NCBI GenBank assembly: GCA_947629235.1
Contig: CANRCX010000006.1
Span: 1-62,188, forward strand
Source of the DNA: an uncultured Bacilli bacterium
Lineage (GTDB): Bacteria > Bacillota_I > Bacilli_A > RF39 > UBA660
DNA: 62,188 nucleotides
Reading direction: 5' to 3'
A model generated the notes under the pieces. The model was not told the origin of the DNA, searched no databases, and saw only the letters and a list, made by a program, of their open reading frames with translations. A program made the position numbers and the translations under genes. Shown here in pieces: positions 43,873-52,662 of this stretch; positions within the stretch are counted from its first letter, which is position 1, and every line of letters starts with the position of its first letter.

Positions 43873-44951
43873 AATCCTTCTCTTTTTAGTTTATTTACTG
43901 TACTTGTATGCTCACTATCTGTTTTATTAAAATATGTTTTACCATTTTTATCTGCTACAAAATAATAATAGTTATGTTTTGTTGGTTCAATTGCTGCAAT
44001 GATTGAATTAATACTTGGATTACATATTGGTCCTATTGGAAGTTTTCCTGCCATACATGAACTTCTTGTATTATAATCATTACAATCATTTAATTCACTT
44101 TTCTTTAAATCTCTTAAATAATTATCTATTTTTTCTGCATAATATGTAGTTACATCACTACCAAGTGACCAGTTATTTTTAAGTCTATTATAAAATACTC
44201 CAGCTACTCCTTTTCTATCATCTGCATTACCTGCTTCTAATTCAATAATAGATGCAAGAGTTAGCATTTCATGAATACTATAATCACTATTTTTTACTTC
44301 ATCTTTATAATCTGCTAGTTTATTTTCCATATTATCTAGCATTTTTCTAAATATATCATCTATATCAGCAGTAGAATAAAAATCATATGTATCTGGGAAT
44401 AAATATCCTTCTAAACTATAATAGATTCCTTTCTTTTTAATATCATCTGTTAAGAACCAATAATCATTTATTAATTCATCTAAATAGCTTTCATCTTTTA
44501 ATTTATTTAATATTTCTTCTTCAGTAATATCAAAATTATCAGTTATTGTTTTGATAATATATCTCATATTTTTACCTTCTACAAAAGTTACTCTTTTAGT
44601 TGAAGCTACAGTTATACTACCTTTTTCTAATTGTTTTATTAACTCTTCTACACTATAATTTTTCTTAAGTATATAATCTCCATGTTCTAAATTACCAACT
44701 TCATGTAATTTTAAATATACTTTATATGCAATCTCATTTCTAATAAGTCCTTTTTCTTTTAACATACTTGATATTGTACTATATGTTTGTCCTTCACTTA
44801 TACTTATAGTTACTTCTTCACTACTTTTAGAAGGAGAAGTTAGCATATAAAAATATGTACCAATAACACTTCCTACTATTAATAGTATTACTAATATCAC
44901 TACTACAATAAATATTATAAGTTTTTTAGCATTAAACACCTTTTTTTTCAT
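43851..44951 (-). CDS. mltG: Endolytic murein transglycosylase MltG
   Basis: 366 residues. One N-terminal membrane helix (about 11-33), a LysM-like region and the YceG catalytic domain: EGYLFPDTYDF, LTLASIIELEAG with the catalytic Glu, GVAGVFYNRLKNNWSLGSDVT, and KLPIGPICNPSINSIIAAIEP. MltG cuts nascent glycan strands and sets their length at the inner face of the wall. GGAGG precedes the ATG. It precedes trmR as in Bacillus (yrrL-yrrM). Confidence 0.97.
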   Translation of the reverse strand: MKKKVFNAKKLIIFIVVVILVILLIVGSVIGTYFYMLTSPSKSSEEVTISISEGQTYSTISSMLKEKGLIRNEIAYKVYLKLHEVGNLEHGDYILKKNYSVEELIKQLEKGSITVASTKRVTFVEGKNMRYIIKTITDNFDITEEEILNKLKDESYLDELINDYWFLTDDIKKKGIYYSLEGYLFPDTYDFYSTADIDDIFRKMLDNMENKLADYKDEVKNSDYSIHEMLTLASIIELEAGNADDRKGVAGVFYNRLKNNWSLGSDVTTYYAEKIDNYLRDLKKSELNDCNDYNTRSSCMAGKLPIGPICNPSINSIIAAIEPTKHNYYYFVADKNGKTYFNKTDSEHTSTVNKLKREGLWIEYES

Positions 44952-44966
44952 TTTTACCTCCGTGTA

Positions 44967-45227
44967 CTATTTAGTTTCTAATGAATCTAATATTTTTTCT
45001 ATAAAATCTAATTCATCTTTATTTTCAACTTGTTTTAATTTAGTCATATTACCTTTATCACTTAAAACATAACTACTAGCATATGCTTTAATATCACCAT
45101 CTTTAGTTTTTTTATCATCTGTATATATAACATAATTTATATTATTATCACACTCTATATTTAGAAGAATTCTATATTCTTTTTTATTTCCCTTTTTATC
45201 TTTAAGAGTTAAATAATTATCTTTCAC
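44967..45227 (-). CDS. DUF1292 family protein (YrzB type)
   Basis: 86 residues. Small DUF1292 protein: LTLKDKKGNKKEYRILL...NYVIYTDD...IKAYASSYV, ending in EKILDSL. Start is GTG 45227 with AGGAGGG 4-5 bases upstream. It overlaps the ruvX end by 11 bases and sits in the conserved ireB-ruvX-DUF1292-mltG row. Function unknown. A second, longer DUF1292 protein is encoded at 55.9 kb. Confidence 0.9.
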   Translation of the reverse strand: MKDNYLTLKDKKGNKKEYRILLNIECDNNINYVIYTDDKKTKDGDIKAYASSYVLSDKGNMTKLKQVENKDELDFIEKILDSLETK

Positions 45228-45639
45228 GTACCCTCCTATCTAAATATGCTTGTAATATAATAGTTGCTGCTACTTTATCAATAACTTTTTTTCTATTTTT
45301 TCTATTTGTATTATTACTTATTAATAACTTTTCTGCTTCTACAGTAGATAATCTTTCATCTTGAAGAATTACTTCTTTATTTTTATATCTTTCTTCTAAC
45401 TTTTTTTTAAATTCTAAAGTTTCAATACTTCTTGTAGACATACTACCATCTAAATTTAAAGGATTTCCAAGTACAAATGCATCTACTTTTCTATTATAAA
45501 CAACTAAATCTAATTGATTAAATAAGTCTTCATAATTAGTATATCTAATTATATCTAAACTTGTTGCTATAGTAGAAGTTTTATCACTAAGAGATAGTCC
45601 TAGTGTTTTACTACCTAAATCAAGTCCTAAATATACCAT
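45217..45639 (-). CDS. ruvX: RuvX/YqgF Holliday-junction-resolvase-fold protein
   Basis: 140 residues with an RNase H-like fold: MVYLGLDLGSKTLGLSLSD (first Asp), AFVLGNPLNLDG, LQDERLSTVEAEKLL and DKVAATIILQAYLD. The family is linked to 16S rRNA 5'-end maturation and putative junction resolution. Its ATG overlaps the ireB stop (TAATG). Confidence 0.96.
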   Translation of the reverse strand: MVYLGLDLGSKTLGLSLSDKTSTIATSLDIIRYTNYEDLFNQLDLVVYNRKVDAFVLGNPLNLDGSMSTRSIETLEFKKKLEERYKNKEVILQDERLSTVEAEKLLISNNTNRKNRKKVIDKVAATIILQAYLDRRVRER

Positions 45640-45884
45640 TAGTCAACAAAGCTTACTAGCATTACTTCTAGTATATCTTCCCTTTTAAACTTAAGAATTC
45701 TATTTCTACATTCTTTATAATTTGATATATAACCAGGATCTCCACTAATTAAATAAGCTACGATTTGTTTATGTGGATCATATCCTCTTTCTTTTAAATC
45801 TTCACTTATACTAATTAGAGTATCTTTAACATTTTCATCTAATATTGACTTAGTGTCTACTACAGTTGTCTCATCATTTGACAT
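45639..45884 (-). CDS. ireB: IreB family regulatory protein
   Basis: 81 residues from the ATG at 45884 (AAGGAAGTG upstream and promoter immediately before, which exclude a longer start). Family signature: LKERGYDPHKQIVAYLISGDPGYI and LKFKREDILEVM (short quotes). IreB is a substrate of the Ser/Thr kinase IreK and influences cephalosporin resistance in enterococci. The Thr pair near the N-terminus (ETTVVDT) matches the known phosphorylation region. First gene of the ireB-ruvX row. Confidence 0.94.
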   Translation of the reverse strand: MSNDETTVVDTKSILDENVKDTLISISEDLKERGYDPHKQIVAYLISGDPGYISNYKECRNRILKFKREDILEVMLVSFVD

Positions 45885-45906
45885 ACTTTTCACTTCCTTC
45901 ATAAAT

Positions 45907-45935
45907 ATTTTATCAAAAAATTGATAATATAACAA
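45907..45935 (-). promoter_or_regulatory. Promoter of the ireB-ruvX operon
   Basis: Minus strand TTGTTA, 17 bases ending in TGA, TAAAAT (extended -10), 23 bases before the ireB start. Confidence 0.75.
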
Positions 45936-45950
45936 TAAGATTAAACTAAA

Positions 45951-45983
45951 ATGACTATTAACTTTTTTGCTAATAGTCACTAT
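45951..45983 (-). terminator. Terminator of the GH25 gene
   Basis: TGACTATTA / TAATAGTCA perfect 9-bp stem with a TTTTAGTTT tail, between the GH25 stop and the ireB promoter. Confidence 0.8.
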
Positions 45984-45986
45984 TAA

Positions 45987-46796
45987 TTATTTCTCTTTTT
46001 TATATATACTTTCTTCTTTTACATAGCCTTCACATATTCTATATGGAGCTTCTGCATTTCTTATAATTTCTTCTATTCTTACTTCTTTATCACATACAGT
46101 AGTTTTTATATTATCAGCATTACTAGTATCATAAATATCACCTGAAATATATACTATGTCTCCTACTTTATATTTGTAATTATCCAAATGATTAAGTCCT
46201 TTATCACGAATAATTTTAGGATAATCATAAAAAGCAATATCTCCATCTACTCTTCCATCTATTCCACTAATTTCATCATAAGATGTATTTTGCCACATAC
46301 CAGCTTTGATATTGGTATCAAACTTATCTGCCCAATATGCTACCCATTTATCATAAGGATCAAGCTCTCTTGAATCTAAATTGCTTCTAAATCTATTTAA
46401 ACTTGAATAAATACCAACATAATATCCATTCTTTTCCATTTCATCACAATAATATTTAACTATTTCAATTAATTTATCTTTTCTAAGTGCCATTTGTTTT
46501 CTACTTTCTACATCTAAGAAAACTGGATACTCTAATTTTTTATCTTTAATAAGTCTGAGTGTATGATTAACTTCACTTCTAGCATCATCTAATGTAGTAG
46601 CATCACTAAATAAATAAACTCCATATGGTATTTTTAACTCTTCACATAATCTTGCATTTCTTTCAAAATAAACATCATCTTGACTATATAAATTATTACC
46701 AAAACCACATCTAATAATAGCAAAATCTATATAAGGTTTAACTTTTTCCCAATCAATTCTTCCTTGATAAGAAGAAACATCTATACCTTTTTTCAT
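45987..46796 (-). CDS. GH25-family lysozyme (N-acetylmuramidase)
   Basis: 269 residues. The GH25 barrel begins at residue 4 (GIDVSSYQG) and includes FAIIRCGFG, YGVYLFSDAT, YPVFLDVES with the catalytic Asp-x-Glu, YVGIYSS and MWQNTSYDEISGIDGRVDGD. The C-terminal ~70 residues look like an SH3-type module (YKYKVGDIVYI). No signal peptide is present, as in phage endolysins, but no holin or phage gene is nearby. It cleaves the MurNAc-GlcNAc bond. GGAGATG precedes the ATG. Confidence 0.92.
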   Translation of the reverse strand: MKKGIDVSSYQGRIDWEKVKPYIDFAIIRCGFGNNLYSQDDVYFERNARLCEELKIPYGVYLFSDATTLDDARSEVNHTLRLIKDKKLEYPVFLDVESRKQMALRKDKLIEIVKYYCDEMEKNGYYVGIYSSLNRFRSNLDSRELDPYDKWVAYWADKFDTNIKAGMWQNTSYDEISGIDGRVDGDIAFYDYPKIIRDKGLNHLDNYKYKVGDIVYISGDIYDTSNADNIKTTVCDKEVRIEEIIRNAEAPYRICEGYVKEESIYKKEK

Positions 46797-46888
46797 TAAA
46801 TCATCTCCAAATATTAATATTTTAGATAAAATATTTATCTATTATAAGATAGTTAAAAATATTAATAATTTGTAGCAAATTTAACCAA

Positions 46889-46918
46889 GAAAAAAAGACT
46901 TTTTAAAGTCTTTTAATT
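46889..46918 (-). terminator. Terminator of the prepilin gene
   Basis: AAAAGACTTT / AAAGTCTTTT stem with TTT tail, downstream of the prepilin stop. Confidence 0.85.
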
Positions 46919-46923
46919 TCATC

Positions 46924-47373
46924 TTATTTTGTACAAGTAGTCATTGCACCATTGCCTCTAGGTTGAGTCTTATAAGTTTTACCACTAGTACTAGAACCAA
47001 TTTGTTCAATTGTTATTTCTGCTCCATCATTAGCACCGATATTAAGTTCATAAGAATCATCATATGCTTGGATATTAATAACTTTTCCTTCATTATTGAA
47101 TTTTACATAATAATGTAATGTAGTTCTACCAGTTAAGTCAAGATGAGTATCATCACCTTCAGATGAGAAACAAGCTGTTCTTGTTGTATTCATTGTACTT
47201 GTAATATAAGATTGTGTAGCTACTTGATATATTTTTTGTACTTCTTCTACAAATGTATTTTCTCTTGCTTGTCTAAACATTCCAAGTACATTTGGAAGTG
47301 CTATGATTACTAAGATTGCTAATATTGCTATAACTGCTAGTAACTCTACTAATGTAAATCCTTTCTTTTTCAT
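46924..47373 (-). CDS. Type IV prepilin-like protein (ComGC/major pseudopilin type)
   Basis: 149 residues. The leader KKKG is followed by FTLVELLAVIAILAILVI: the class III signal cut by prepilin peptidase between G and F, with the Glu at +5 and a hydrophobic N-terminal helix that packs in the pilus core. The C-terminal globular domain has two cysteines (TACFSSEG and TTCTK), probably disulfide-linked. No other pilus genes adjoin it. A well-formed promoter with an inverted repeat over its -35 is upstream. Confidence 0.93.
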   Translation of the reverse strand: MKKKGFTLVELLAVIAILAILVIIALPNVLGMFRQARENTFVEEVQKIYQVATQSYITSTMNTTRTACFSSEGDDTHLDLTGRTTLHYYVKFNNEGKVINIQAYDDSYELNIGANDGAEITIEQIGSSTSGKTYKTQPRGNGAMTTCTK

Positions 47374-47419
47374 TATTCACTTATCCTTTCTTTAATAGGC
47401 TTACCTATCATATATATCA

Positions 47420-47448
47420 ATTATAAAATACTTGAGTTAATATATCAA
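47420..47448 (-). promoter_or_regulatory. Promoter of the prepilin gene
   Basis: Minus strand TTGATA, 17 bases, TATAAT, about 47 bases before the ATG. Confidence 0.75.
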
Positions 47449-47454
47449 GTATTT
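47426..47454. promoter_or_regulatory. 10-bp perfect inverted repeat over the prepilin promoter
   Basis: AAATACTTGA, 9 bases, TCAAGTATTT. It fills the spacer and -35 of the prepilin promoter, as an operator would. Read on the plus strand it is also a hairpin followed by Ts, so a terminator is an alternative, although no plus-strand gene lies upstream to terminate. Confidence 0.55.
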
Positions 47455-47536
47455 TTTTTAATATTTTAATTTTTTTACAATCTGAATATTTTTTACTTAC
47501 ATTCTTTTATGATATAATCAATTTAGAGGTGAATTT

Positions 47537-49405
47537 ATGATATACTATCCAAAACATTTTGGAGTTGATAGTTCATTTAATAGAAATTTAGATATTTTAC
47601 TTTCACTTAGTAAAGAATATAATGATAAAACTATTTATTTATTAAGTGAAAATAATAATTTAAAAGATTTAATAAAAAACAAAAATATTAAAATAATAAA
47701 AGATTATAAAAAATTAAAAGAAAATGACATAGTTGTACTAAACTATTATGGTGAAAGTAAAAATACATATGATTATTTTCATAAGAATAAAATATTATTT
47801 TATGAATCTTGTTCTACAATTATATCTGATACAAGAGAAAATATAAGTGAAAAATATAATCAAAAATATAATTTGATAATTGTTGGAGATAAAAATTCTA
47901 AAGAAATAATTAATTATAATACATGGTGTAATAATAAAGCATTAATAATTAGTGATATAAATGATTTTAAATTAATAAATAAAGATAATTATTTTATATT
48001 CTATTCTCTTAATACATCAATTGATTTATTAAATGAACTTCAAAAATATTTAAATGAAAATAATATTGATTATGAAATAGATAATACTATTTATGAAAGA
48101 CAAAATAATATTGAAAAAGATACTTTAAATTTATCTAAAGAAGTAGATAAACTAATATTATTAGGAACAAGTAATTATACTAAAAAATTAGCTAAAAATT
48201 GTTCTTTAAATACAAAAGTATATTTATATAAAAATATAAATGAATTTTATGAAGGTATAAAAAAAGAAAACTTTAAAAATGATGATAAAATTGGTATATC
48301 TATAGAAGAAAATATAGATACATATACTCTATATGAATGCTCTAATCTATTAAAATTTTATATTTATTATAAATCTAGAATTAAAGATATAGAAAAAGAA
48401 ATAAATAATTTTAATGATTTTATAAAATCAAAAGATAATAAAATAATAATTGATGCTACTAATAAATTTATTAATATGAATAGTGGTGGTAAATATTTAA
48501 GAGCACTTCTTATTGATCTTGGATATAAATTAAATAAAGATAGTGATTATGCTCTAAAACTTGCATCTTCTTATGAAGCATTTCAAACTTCTATATTAAT
48601 ACATGATGATATTATAGATAATTCTTCTTTTAGAAGAGGGAAAGAAACTATCTCATATAGTTATAAAAAAGAATTTGAAAGTTTTAATTCTAATGATAAT
48701 ATTCATAATAATTTAGCTCTTTGTATTGGAGATTTAGGATTTTACTATGTAAATGAATATATACTTGATAACTATAAAGATAATAAAAATTTTAATAAAT
48801 TATTTTCTTATTATAATAATATTGTTATTAATACTATTAAAGGTGAAATTCTTGATGTATATTTACCTTTTATTGAAGAGTATGATAAAAATCATATTTT
48901 AAAAGAAGAAGATATAATGGAAATATATAAATTAAAGACATCTCACTACTCTATAGTTGGACCATTTGTCATGGGTATGATTCTTTCTGGTTCAAGAGAT
49001 GAAGATATTAAAGAAATAGAAAGTATTTTAGATAGTGTTGGCATTGCTTTTCAAATAAAAGATGATATTTTAGGTATTTATAGTAGTAATGAAATACTAG
49101 GAAAGCCAGTATTTAGTGATATAGAAGAATTTAAACAGACAATACTTTATTCATATATTAAAATTAATAAAAAAGATTATTTAAATGAATTATTAAAATA
49201 TTATGGTAAAAAAGATTTAAATGAAAAAGAAGCTATTAAAGTACAAAATATTATAGAAGAATCTGGTTCACTAAAATATGCTGCTGATAAAATGAATGAT
49301 ATGTTTACTTTAGCTAAAAGAGAAATCAATTTACTTCAAATAAATAAAGAAATAAAAAATATACTACTAGGTTTAATAGTATATTTAGAATTAAGAGAAA
49401 AATAA
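47537..49405 (+). CDS. Fusion of a degenerate IspH-like domain with a trans-prenyl diphosphate synthase
   Basis: 622 residues. Residues ~1-290 follow the IspH (HMBPP reductase) plan: KHFGVDSSFNRNLDI at the first Fe-S Cys region (Cys replaced by His), ESCSTIISDT at the second (Cys kept), GDKNSKEI, and NTIYERQNNIEKDTL then VDKLILLGTSN at the third (Cys lost). So the cluster cannot form normally. Residues ~300-622 are a polyprenyl synthase: GGKYLRALL, HDDIID (first Asp-rich motif, near 356-361), KGEILD, LKTSHYS, and QIKDDILG (second, near 506-511), all intact. It likely makes a C10-C20 or longer prenyl diphosphate from IPP. Extended -10 promoter TGATATAAT upstream. Confidence 0.8.
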   Translation: MIYYPKHFGVDSSFNRNLDILLSLSKEYNDKTIYLLSENNNLKDLIKNKNIKIIKDYKKLKENDIVVLNYYGESKNTYDYFHKNKILFYESCSTIISDTRENISEKYNQKYNLIIVGDKNSKEIINYNTWCNNKALIISDINDFKLINKDNYFIFYSLNTSIDLLNELQKYLNENNIDYEIDNTIYERQNNIEKDTLNLSKEVDKLILLGTSNYTKKLAKNCSLNTKVYLYKNINEFYEGIKKENFKNDDKIGISIEENIDTYTLYECSNLLKFYIYYKSRIKDIEKEINNFNDFIKSKDNKIIIDATNKFINMNSGGKYLRALLIDLGYKLNKDSDYALKLASSYEAFQTSILIHDDIIDNSSFRRGKETISYSYKKEFESFNSNDNIHNNLALCIGDLGFYYVNEYILDNYKDNKNFNKLFSYYNNIVINTIKGEILDVYLPFIEEYDKNHILKEEDIMEIYKLKTSHYSIVGPFVMGMILSGSRDEDIKEIESILDSVGIAFQIKDDILGIYSSNEILGKPVFSDIEEFKQTILYSYIKINKKDYLNELLKYYGKKDLNEKEAIKVQNIIEESGSLKYAADKMNDMFTLAKREINLLQINKEIKNILLGLIVYLELREK

Positions 49406-49430
49406 TAGAAAAACTATTATTTTTTATTTT
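49400..49430. terminator. Bidirectional terminator between the prenyl synthase fusion and trpS
   Basis: AATAATAG / CTATTATT stem with an AAAA loop and U-tracts on both strands. Confidence 0.8.
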
Positions 49431-50407
49431 CTTTGAAGTCCCATTTTTTCTTTCATAAATTCATATTTTTCATGTGCAAGATCTCTTGATTTTTTAATAC
49501 CTGCATTTAGTATTTCATCTAATTCTTTACTGTTTATAATTTCATTATATTTAGTTTGTATTTTTTCTATAAAGTTAGCTACTACATCAGCAACATAAGA
49601 TTTAAAATCACCATAACCTTTTCCTTTAAATCTATTTTCTAACTCTTCTATACTAATATTATCTAATATAGATGCTATATTTAATAAATTAGATATTCCT
49701 GGTTGATTTTCTTTATCATAATGAACATTATTTAAGCTATCTGTTGTAGCTTTCTTTATTTTAGCTTTAACTTCTTCTACACTATCAAATAAACTAATTA
49801 CTCCACCTGGATTTTCTTCTGATTTACTCATTTTCTTTAATGGATTTTTTAAATCATTTATTTTTTGTCCATTAGAGTTTATTAATGGTTCTGGTAATTT
49901 AAAAGTTTCACCATATTTATTATTAAATCTTTCTGCTATATTTCTTGCAAGTTCTACATGTTGTTTTTGATCTAATCCAACAGGTACAATATCAGTATCA
50001 CAATATAAAATATCAGCTGCCATTAATATTGGATATGTAAGAAGACCAACTGAAAAATTAGCATTTTGCTTACTTTTTTCTTTAAATTGTATCATTCTAG
50101 ATGCTTCTCCATATGTTGTACTACATTCAAGTAAATATGAAATACTACCTAAATATTCATTTTCTGATTGAATATAAATTGTATTCTTTTTAGGATCTAT
50201 ACCACAAGCAATATACATAGCAATAAATTTACGAATTCTTTGTTTTAATTCACTTGGATCTTGATATATAGTTAAAGCATGTAAATCCGCAACAAATAGA
50301 AATGATTCATATTCATCTTGTAATTTAACCATTTGACTAATTGATCCAATATAATTTCCAAGTGTTAAATCACCTGTTGGTTTTAAACCAGTTAATATTC
50401 TTTTCAT
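49424..50407 (-). CDS. trpS: Tryptophanyl-tRNA synthetase
   Basis: 327 residues from the ATG at 50407 (AAGGAG 6 bases before). Class I synthetase: TGLKPTGDLTLGNYIGSI (HIGH region read as LGNY), LLTYPILMAADIL, VPVGLDQKQHVELARNIA and KMSKSEEN (KMSKS). Normal length. It lies 45 bases after uppS and shares the direction; no T-box is visible in the short gap, so any control would come from further upstream. Confidence 0.97.
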   Translation of the reverse strand: MKRILTGLKPTGDLTLGNYIGSISQMVKLQDEYESFLFVADLHALTIYQDPSELKQRIRKFIAMYIACGIDPKKNTIYIQSENEYLGSISYLLECSTTYGEASRMIQFKEKSKQNANFSVGLLTYPILMAADILYCDTDIVPVGLDQKQHVELARNIAERFNNKYGETFKLPEPLINSNGQKINDLKNPLKKMSKSEENPGGVISLFDSVEEVKAKIKKATTDSLNNVHYDKENQPGISNLLNIASILDNISIEELENRFKGKGYGDFKSYVADVVANFIEKIQTKYNEIINSKELDEILNAGIKKSRDLAHEKYEFMKEKMGLQRK

Positions 50408-50452
50408 AAACACTCCTTAAATATTAATATAAGTATAACACAAATTATTAAT

Positions 50453-51157
50453 TTATTTTACACTACCTTTTGTAATATTTCTATTTTGATAATCTAAAAG
50501 AGCTTTATCAAATTCTTCTTCATTGAAATCAGGAAAACAAGTAGATGTAAAATATATTTCAGCATAACTAATACTATATAACATAAAATTACTAATTCTA
50601 ATTTCTCCACTAGTTCTAATTAATAAATCTACTGGTGGTAAATCATTATATAAATAATGATAGAAGTTTTCAGTATCAAGTGAATTTATATCTAATACTC
50701 CTTCTTGTACAAGATTCACTATTTTCTTAGTAGTATCAACTATTTCAGCTTGTCCACCATAATTTAAGCATACATTAAATACACCCTTTTTACAATTACT
50801 AGTCTCATTTTCTATTTCCTTCATTACATTATAGACTTCATCACTAAGTGGTTCTTTTCTACCTGAAAATACTACTTTTATATCATTTTTAATAAAAAAA
50901 TTTTTATCACTTTTAAATGCTGTTACAAATAAATTCATTAAATAATCTACTTCTTCTTTACTCCTTTTAAAGTTTTCAGTAGAAAATGCAAATACACTTA
51001 AATATTTTACTCCACAATCTAATATATGAAGAGCTGTTTTTTTAAGTGTTTTATATCCAGCATAATGTCCATCACTTCTTTTAAGTCCTTTCCTTGTAGC
51101 CCATCTACCATTTCCATCCATTATAATCGCTACATGGGTTGGAATATCATTTATCAT
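50453..51157 (-). CDS. uppS: Undecaprenyl diphosphate synthase
   Basis: 234 residues. Cis-prenyltransferase that makes C55-PP, the lipid carrier for peptidoglycan and teichoic acids. HVAIIMDGNGRWA with the catalytic Asp, GHYAGYKTL, SVFAFSTENFKRS, and DLLIRTSGEIRISNFMLY and ... DF.EE match the family in order. The ATG at 51157 has AAGGAG 8 bases upstream; the 12-residue longer frame is rejected. It would consume FPP, which may come from the prenyl synthase fusion 1 kb away. Confidence 0.96.
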   Translation of the reverse strand: MINDIPTHVAIIMDGNGRWATRKGLKRSDGHYAGYKTLKKTALHILDCGVKYLSVFAFSTENFKRSKEEVDYLMNLFVTAFKSDKNFFIKNDIKVVFSGRKEPLSDEVYNVMKEIENETSNCKKGVFNVCLNYGGQAEIVDTTKKIVNLVQEGVLDINSLDTENFYHYLYNDLPPVDLLIRTSGEIRISNFMLYSISYAEIYFTSTCFPDFNEEEFDKALLDYQNRNITKGSVK

Positions 51158-51290
51158 AAGTACTTCTCCTTCAAATTCATTATTATTATACAAGAAATAT
51201 TTAATTATTTACACTATTTTTATTTTTTTTTACACTTTTTAATTAAAATATAGTATAATTTATTAGATTTAAGAAAAAGGTGGTGTAAAA

Positions 51291-52625
51291 ATGTTAGAAA
51301 AAATAGAAAATTTAATTGATGAAAAGAAATATCAAAAAATAAAAGAATTATTAATTGAAATGAATGAACATGATATTGCTGATGTTTTAGAAAGTTTATC
51401 TAAAAAAGAAGCTATTAAAATATTTAGATTATTAAAAAAAGAAGTTGCAGCAGATGTATTTTCTAATTTAGAAACAGATACACAAACAAGTATTATTACA
51501 TCACTAAGTGATATGGAAGCAGTAGATATCATTAATGATATGTCAGCAGATGACGCGGTTGATTTAATTGATGAAATGCCTGCTAATGTCGTAAATAAAT
51601 TATTAAATAAAGTTGATGCTGAAACTAGAAGAAATATAAATCAATTGCTTAAATATCCTGATAATTCTGCTGGTAGTATTATGACTGTAGAATATCTTGA
51701 TTTTAAAGAATATATAACTATAAGAGATGCTATTAAAAAGATAAGACGAGAATATGATGAAAAAGAAACAATTAATATTTGTTTTGTAACTGATAAAAGA
51801 AGAAAATTAATTGGAAGTGTTAAATTAAAAGATTTAGTTATTAATAATGAAGATATGAGTGTAAAAGATATTATGGATAATGATATAATTTCTGTTAATA
51901 CTCTTATGGATCAAGAAGAAGTTGCCAAAATAATAAAAGATTATGATTTAACAAGTGTTCCTGTAGTTGATAGTGAAAATAAATTAGTTGGAATTATTAC
52001 TATTGATGATGTAATTGATATTATTGAAGAAGAAACTACAGAAGATATTGAAAAAATGGCAGCTATTGTTCCAACAGAAAAATCATATTTAAAAATGTCT
52101 ATATTTGATATTTTTAAAAGTAGAATTCCATGGTTACTTTTATTAATGATTTCTGCTACATTTACAGGTAAAATAATAAGTCATTATGAAACTTCACTTG
52201 CAAGTATGGTAATTCTTACATCATTTATTCCAATGATTATGGACACTGGTGGTAATGCTGGTGGTCAAGCAAGTGCAACTATTATTCGTGGACTTTCACT
52301 TAATGATATTGAATTTAAAGATATTTTTAAAGTTATATTTAAAGAATTAAGAGTATCATTAATTGTTGGTATTACTCTTGCTATTGCAAATTTTATTAAA
52401 TTATTAGTAATTGATAAGGTAAGTACAACTATTGCATTTGTAGTATGTATAACTTTAGTTTTAACTGTATGTGTTGCTAAAATTATTGGTTGTACTCTTC
52501 CAATAATAGCTAAAAAAATTGGATTTGATCCAGCAGTTATGGCTAGCCCATTTATTACTACAATAGTTGATGCTGTATCTTTATTTATATATTTTAAAAC
52601 TGCAGTTAGCATACTTGGTATATAA
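51291..52625 (+). CDS. mgtE: Magnesium transporter MgtE
   Basis: 444 residues. The N-terminal superhelical domain (repeats such as DMEAVDIINDMSADDAVDLI) is followed by two CBS domains (TSVPVVDSENKLVGIITIDDV) that sense Mg2+ and five membrane helices from about residue 280. PMIMDTGGNAGGQAS and the DPAVMASPFITTIVD pore segments are diagnostic. AGGTGG precedes the ATG. The short upstream region has a TATAAT -10 but no room for an M-box riboswitch. Confidence 0.97.
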   Translation: MLEKIENLIDEKKYQKIKELLIEMNEHDIADVLESLSKKEAIKIFRLLKKEVAADVFSNLETDTQTSIITSLSDMEAVDIINDMSADDAVDLIDEMPANVVNKLLNKVDAETRRNINQLLKYPDNSAGSIMTVEYLDFKEYITIRDAIKKIRREYDEKETINICFVTDKRRKLIGSVKLKDLVINNEDMSVKDIMDNDIISVNTLMDQEEVAKIIKDYDLTSVPVVDSENKLVGIITIDDVIDIIEEETTEDIEKMAAIVPTEKSYLKMSIFDIFKSRIPWLLLLMISATFTGKIISHYETSLASMVILTSFIPMIMDTGGNAGGQASATIIRGLSLNDIEFKDIFKVIFKELRVSLIVGITLAIANFIKLLVIDKVSTTIAFVVCITLVLTVCVAKIIGCTLPIIAKKIGFDPAVMASPFITTIVDAVSLFIYFKTAVSILGI

Positions 52626-52662
52626 AAAGACAAATTTAATTAAATTTGCCTTTTATTTTTAT
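52624..52662. terminator. Bidirectional terminator after mgtE
   Basis: AAAAGACAAATTTAA / TTAAATTTGCCTTTT near-perfect stem with U-tracts on both sides. It serves mgtE and the 756-residue gene. Confidence 0.8.

Noticed and set aside
45987..47373. Prophage remnant around the GH25 and prepilin genes
   Set aside because: No integrase, terminase, portal, capsid or holin. Flanks are conserved housekeeping rows.
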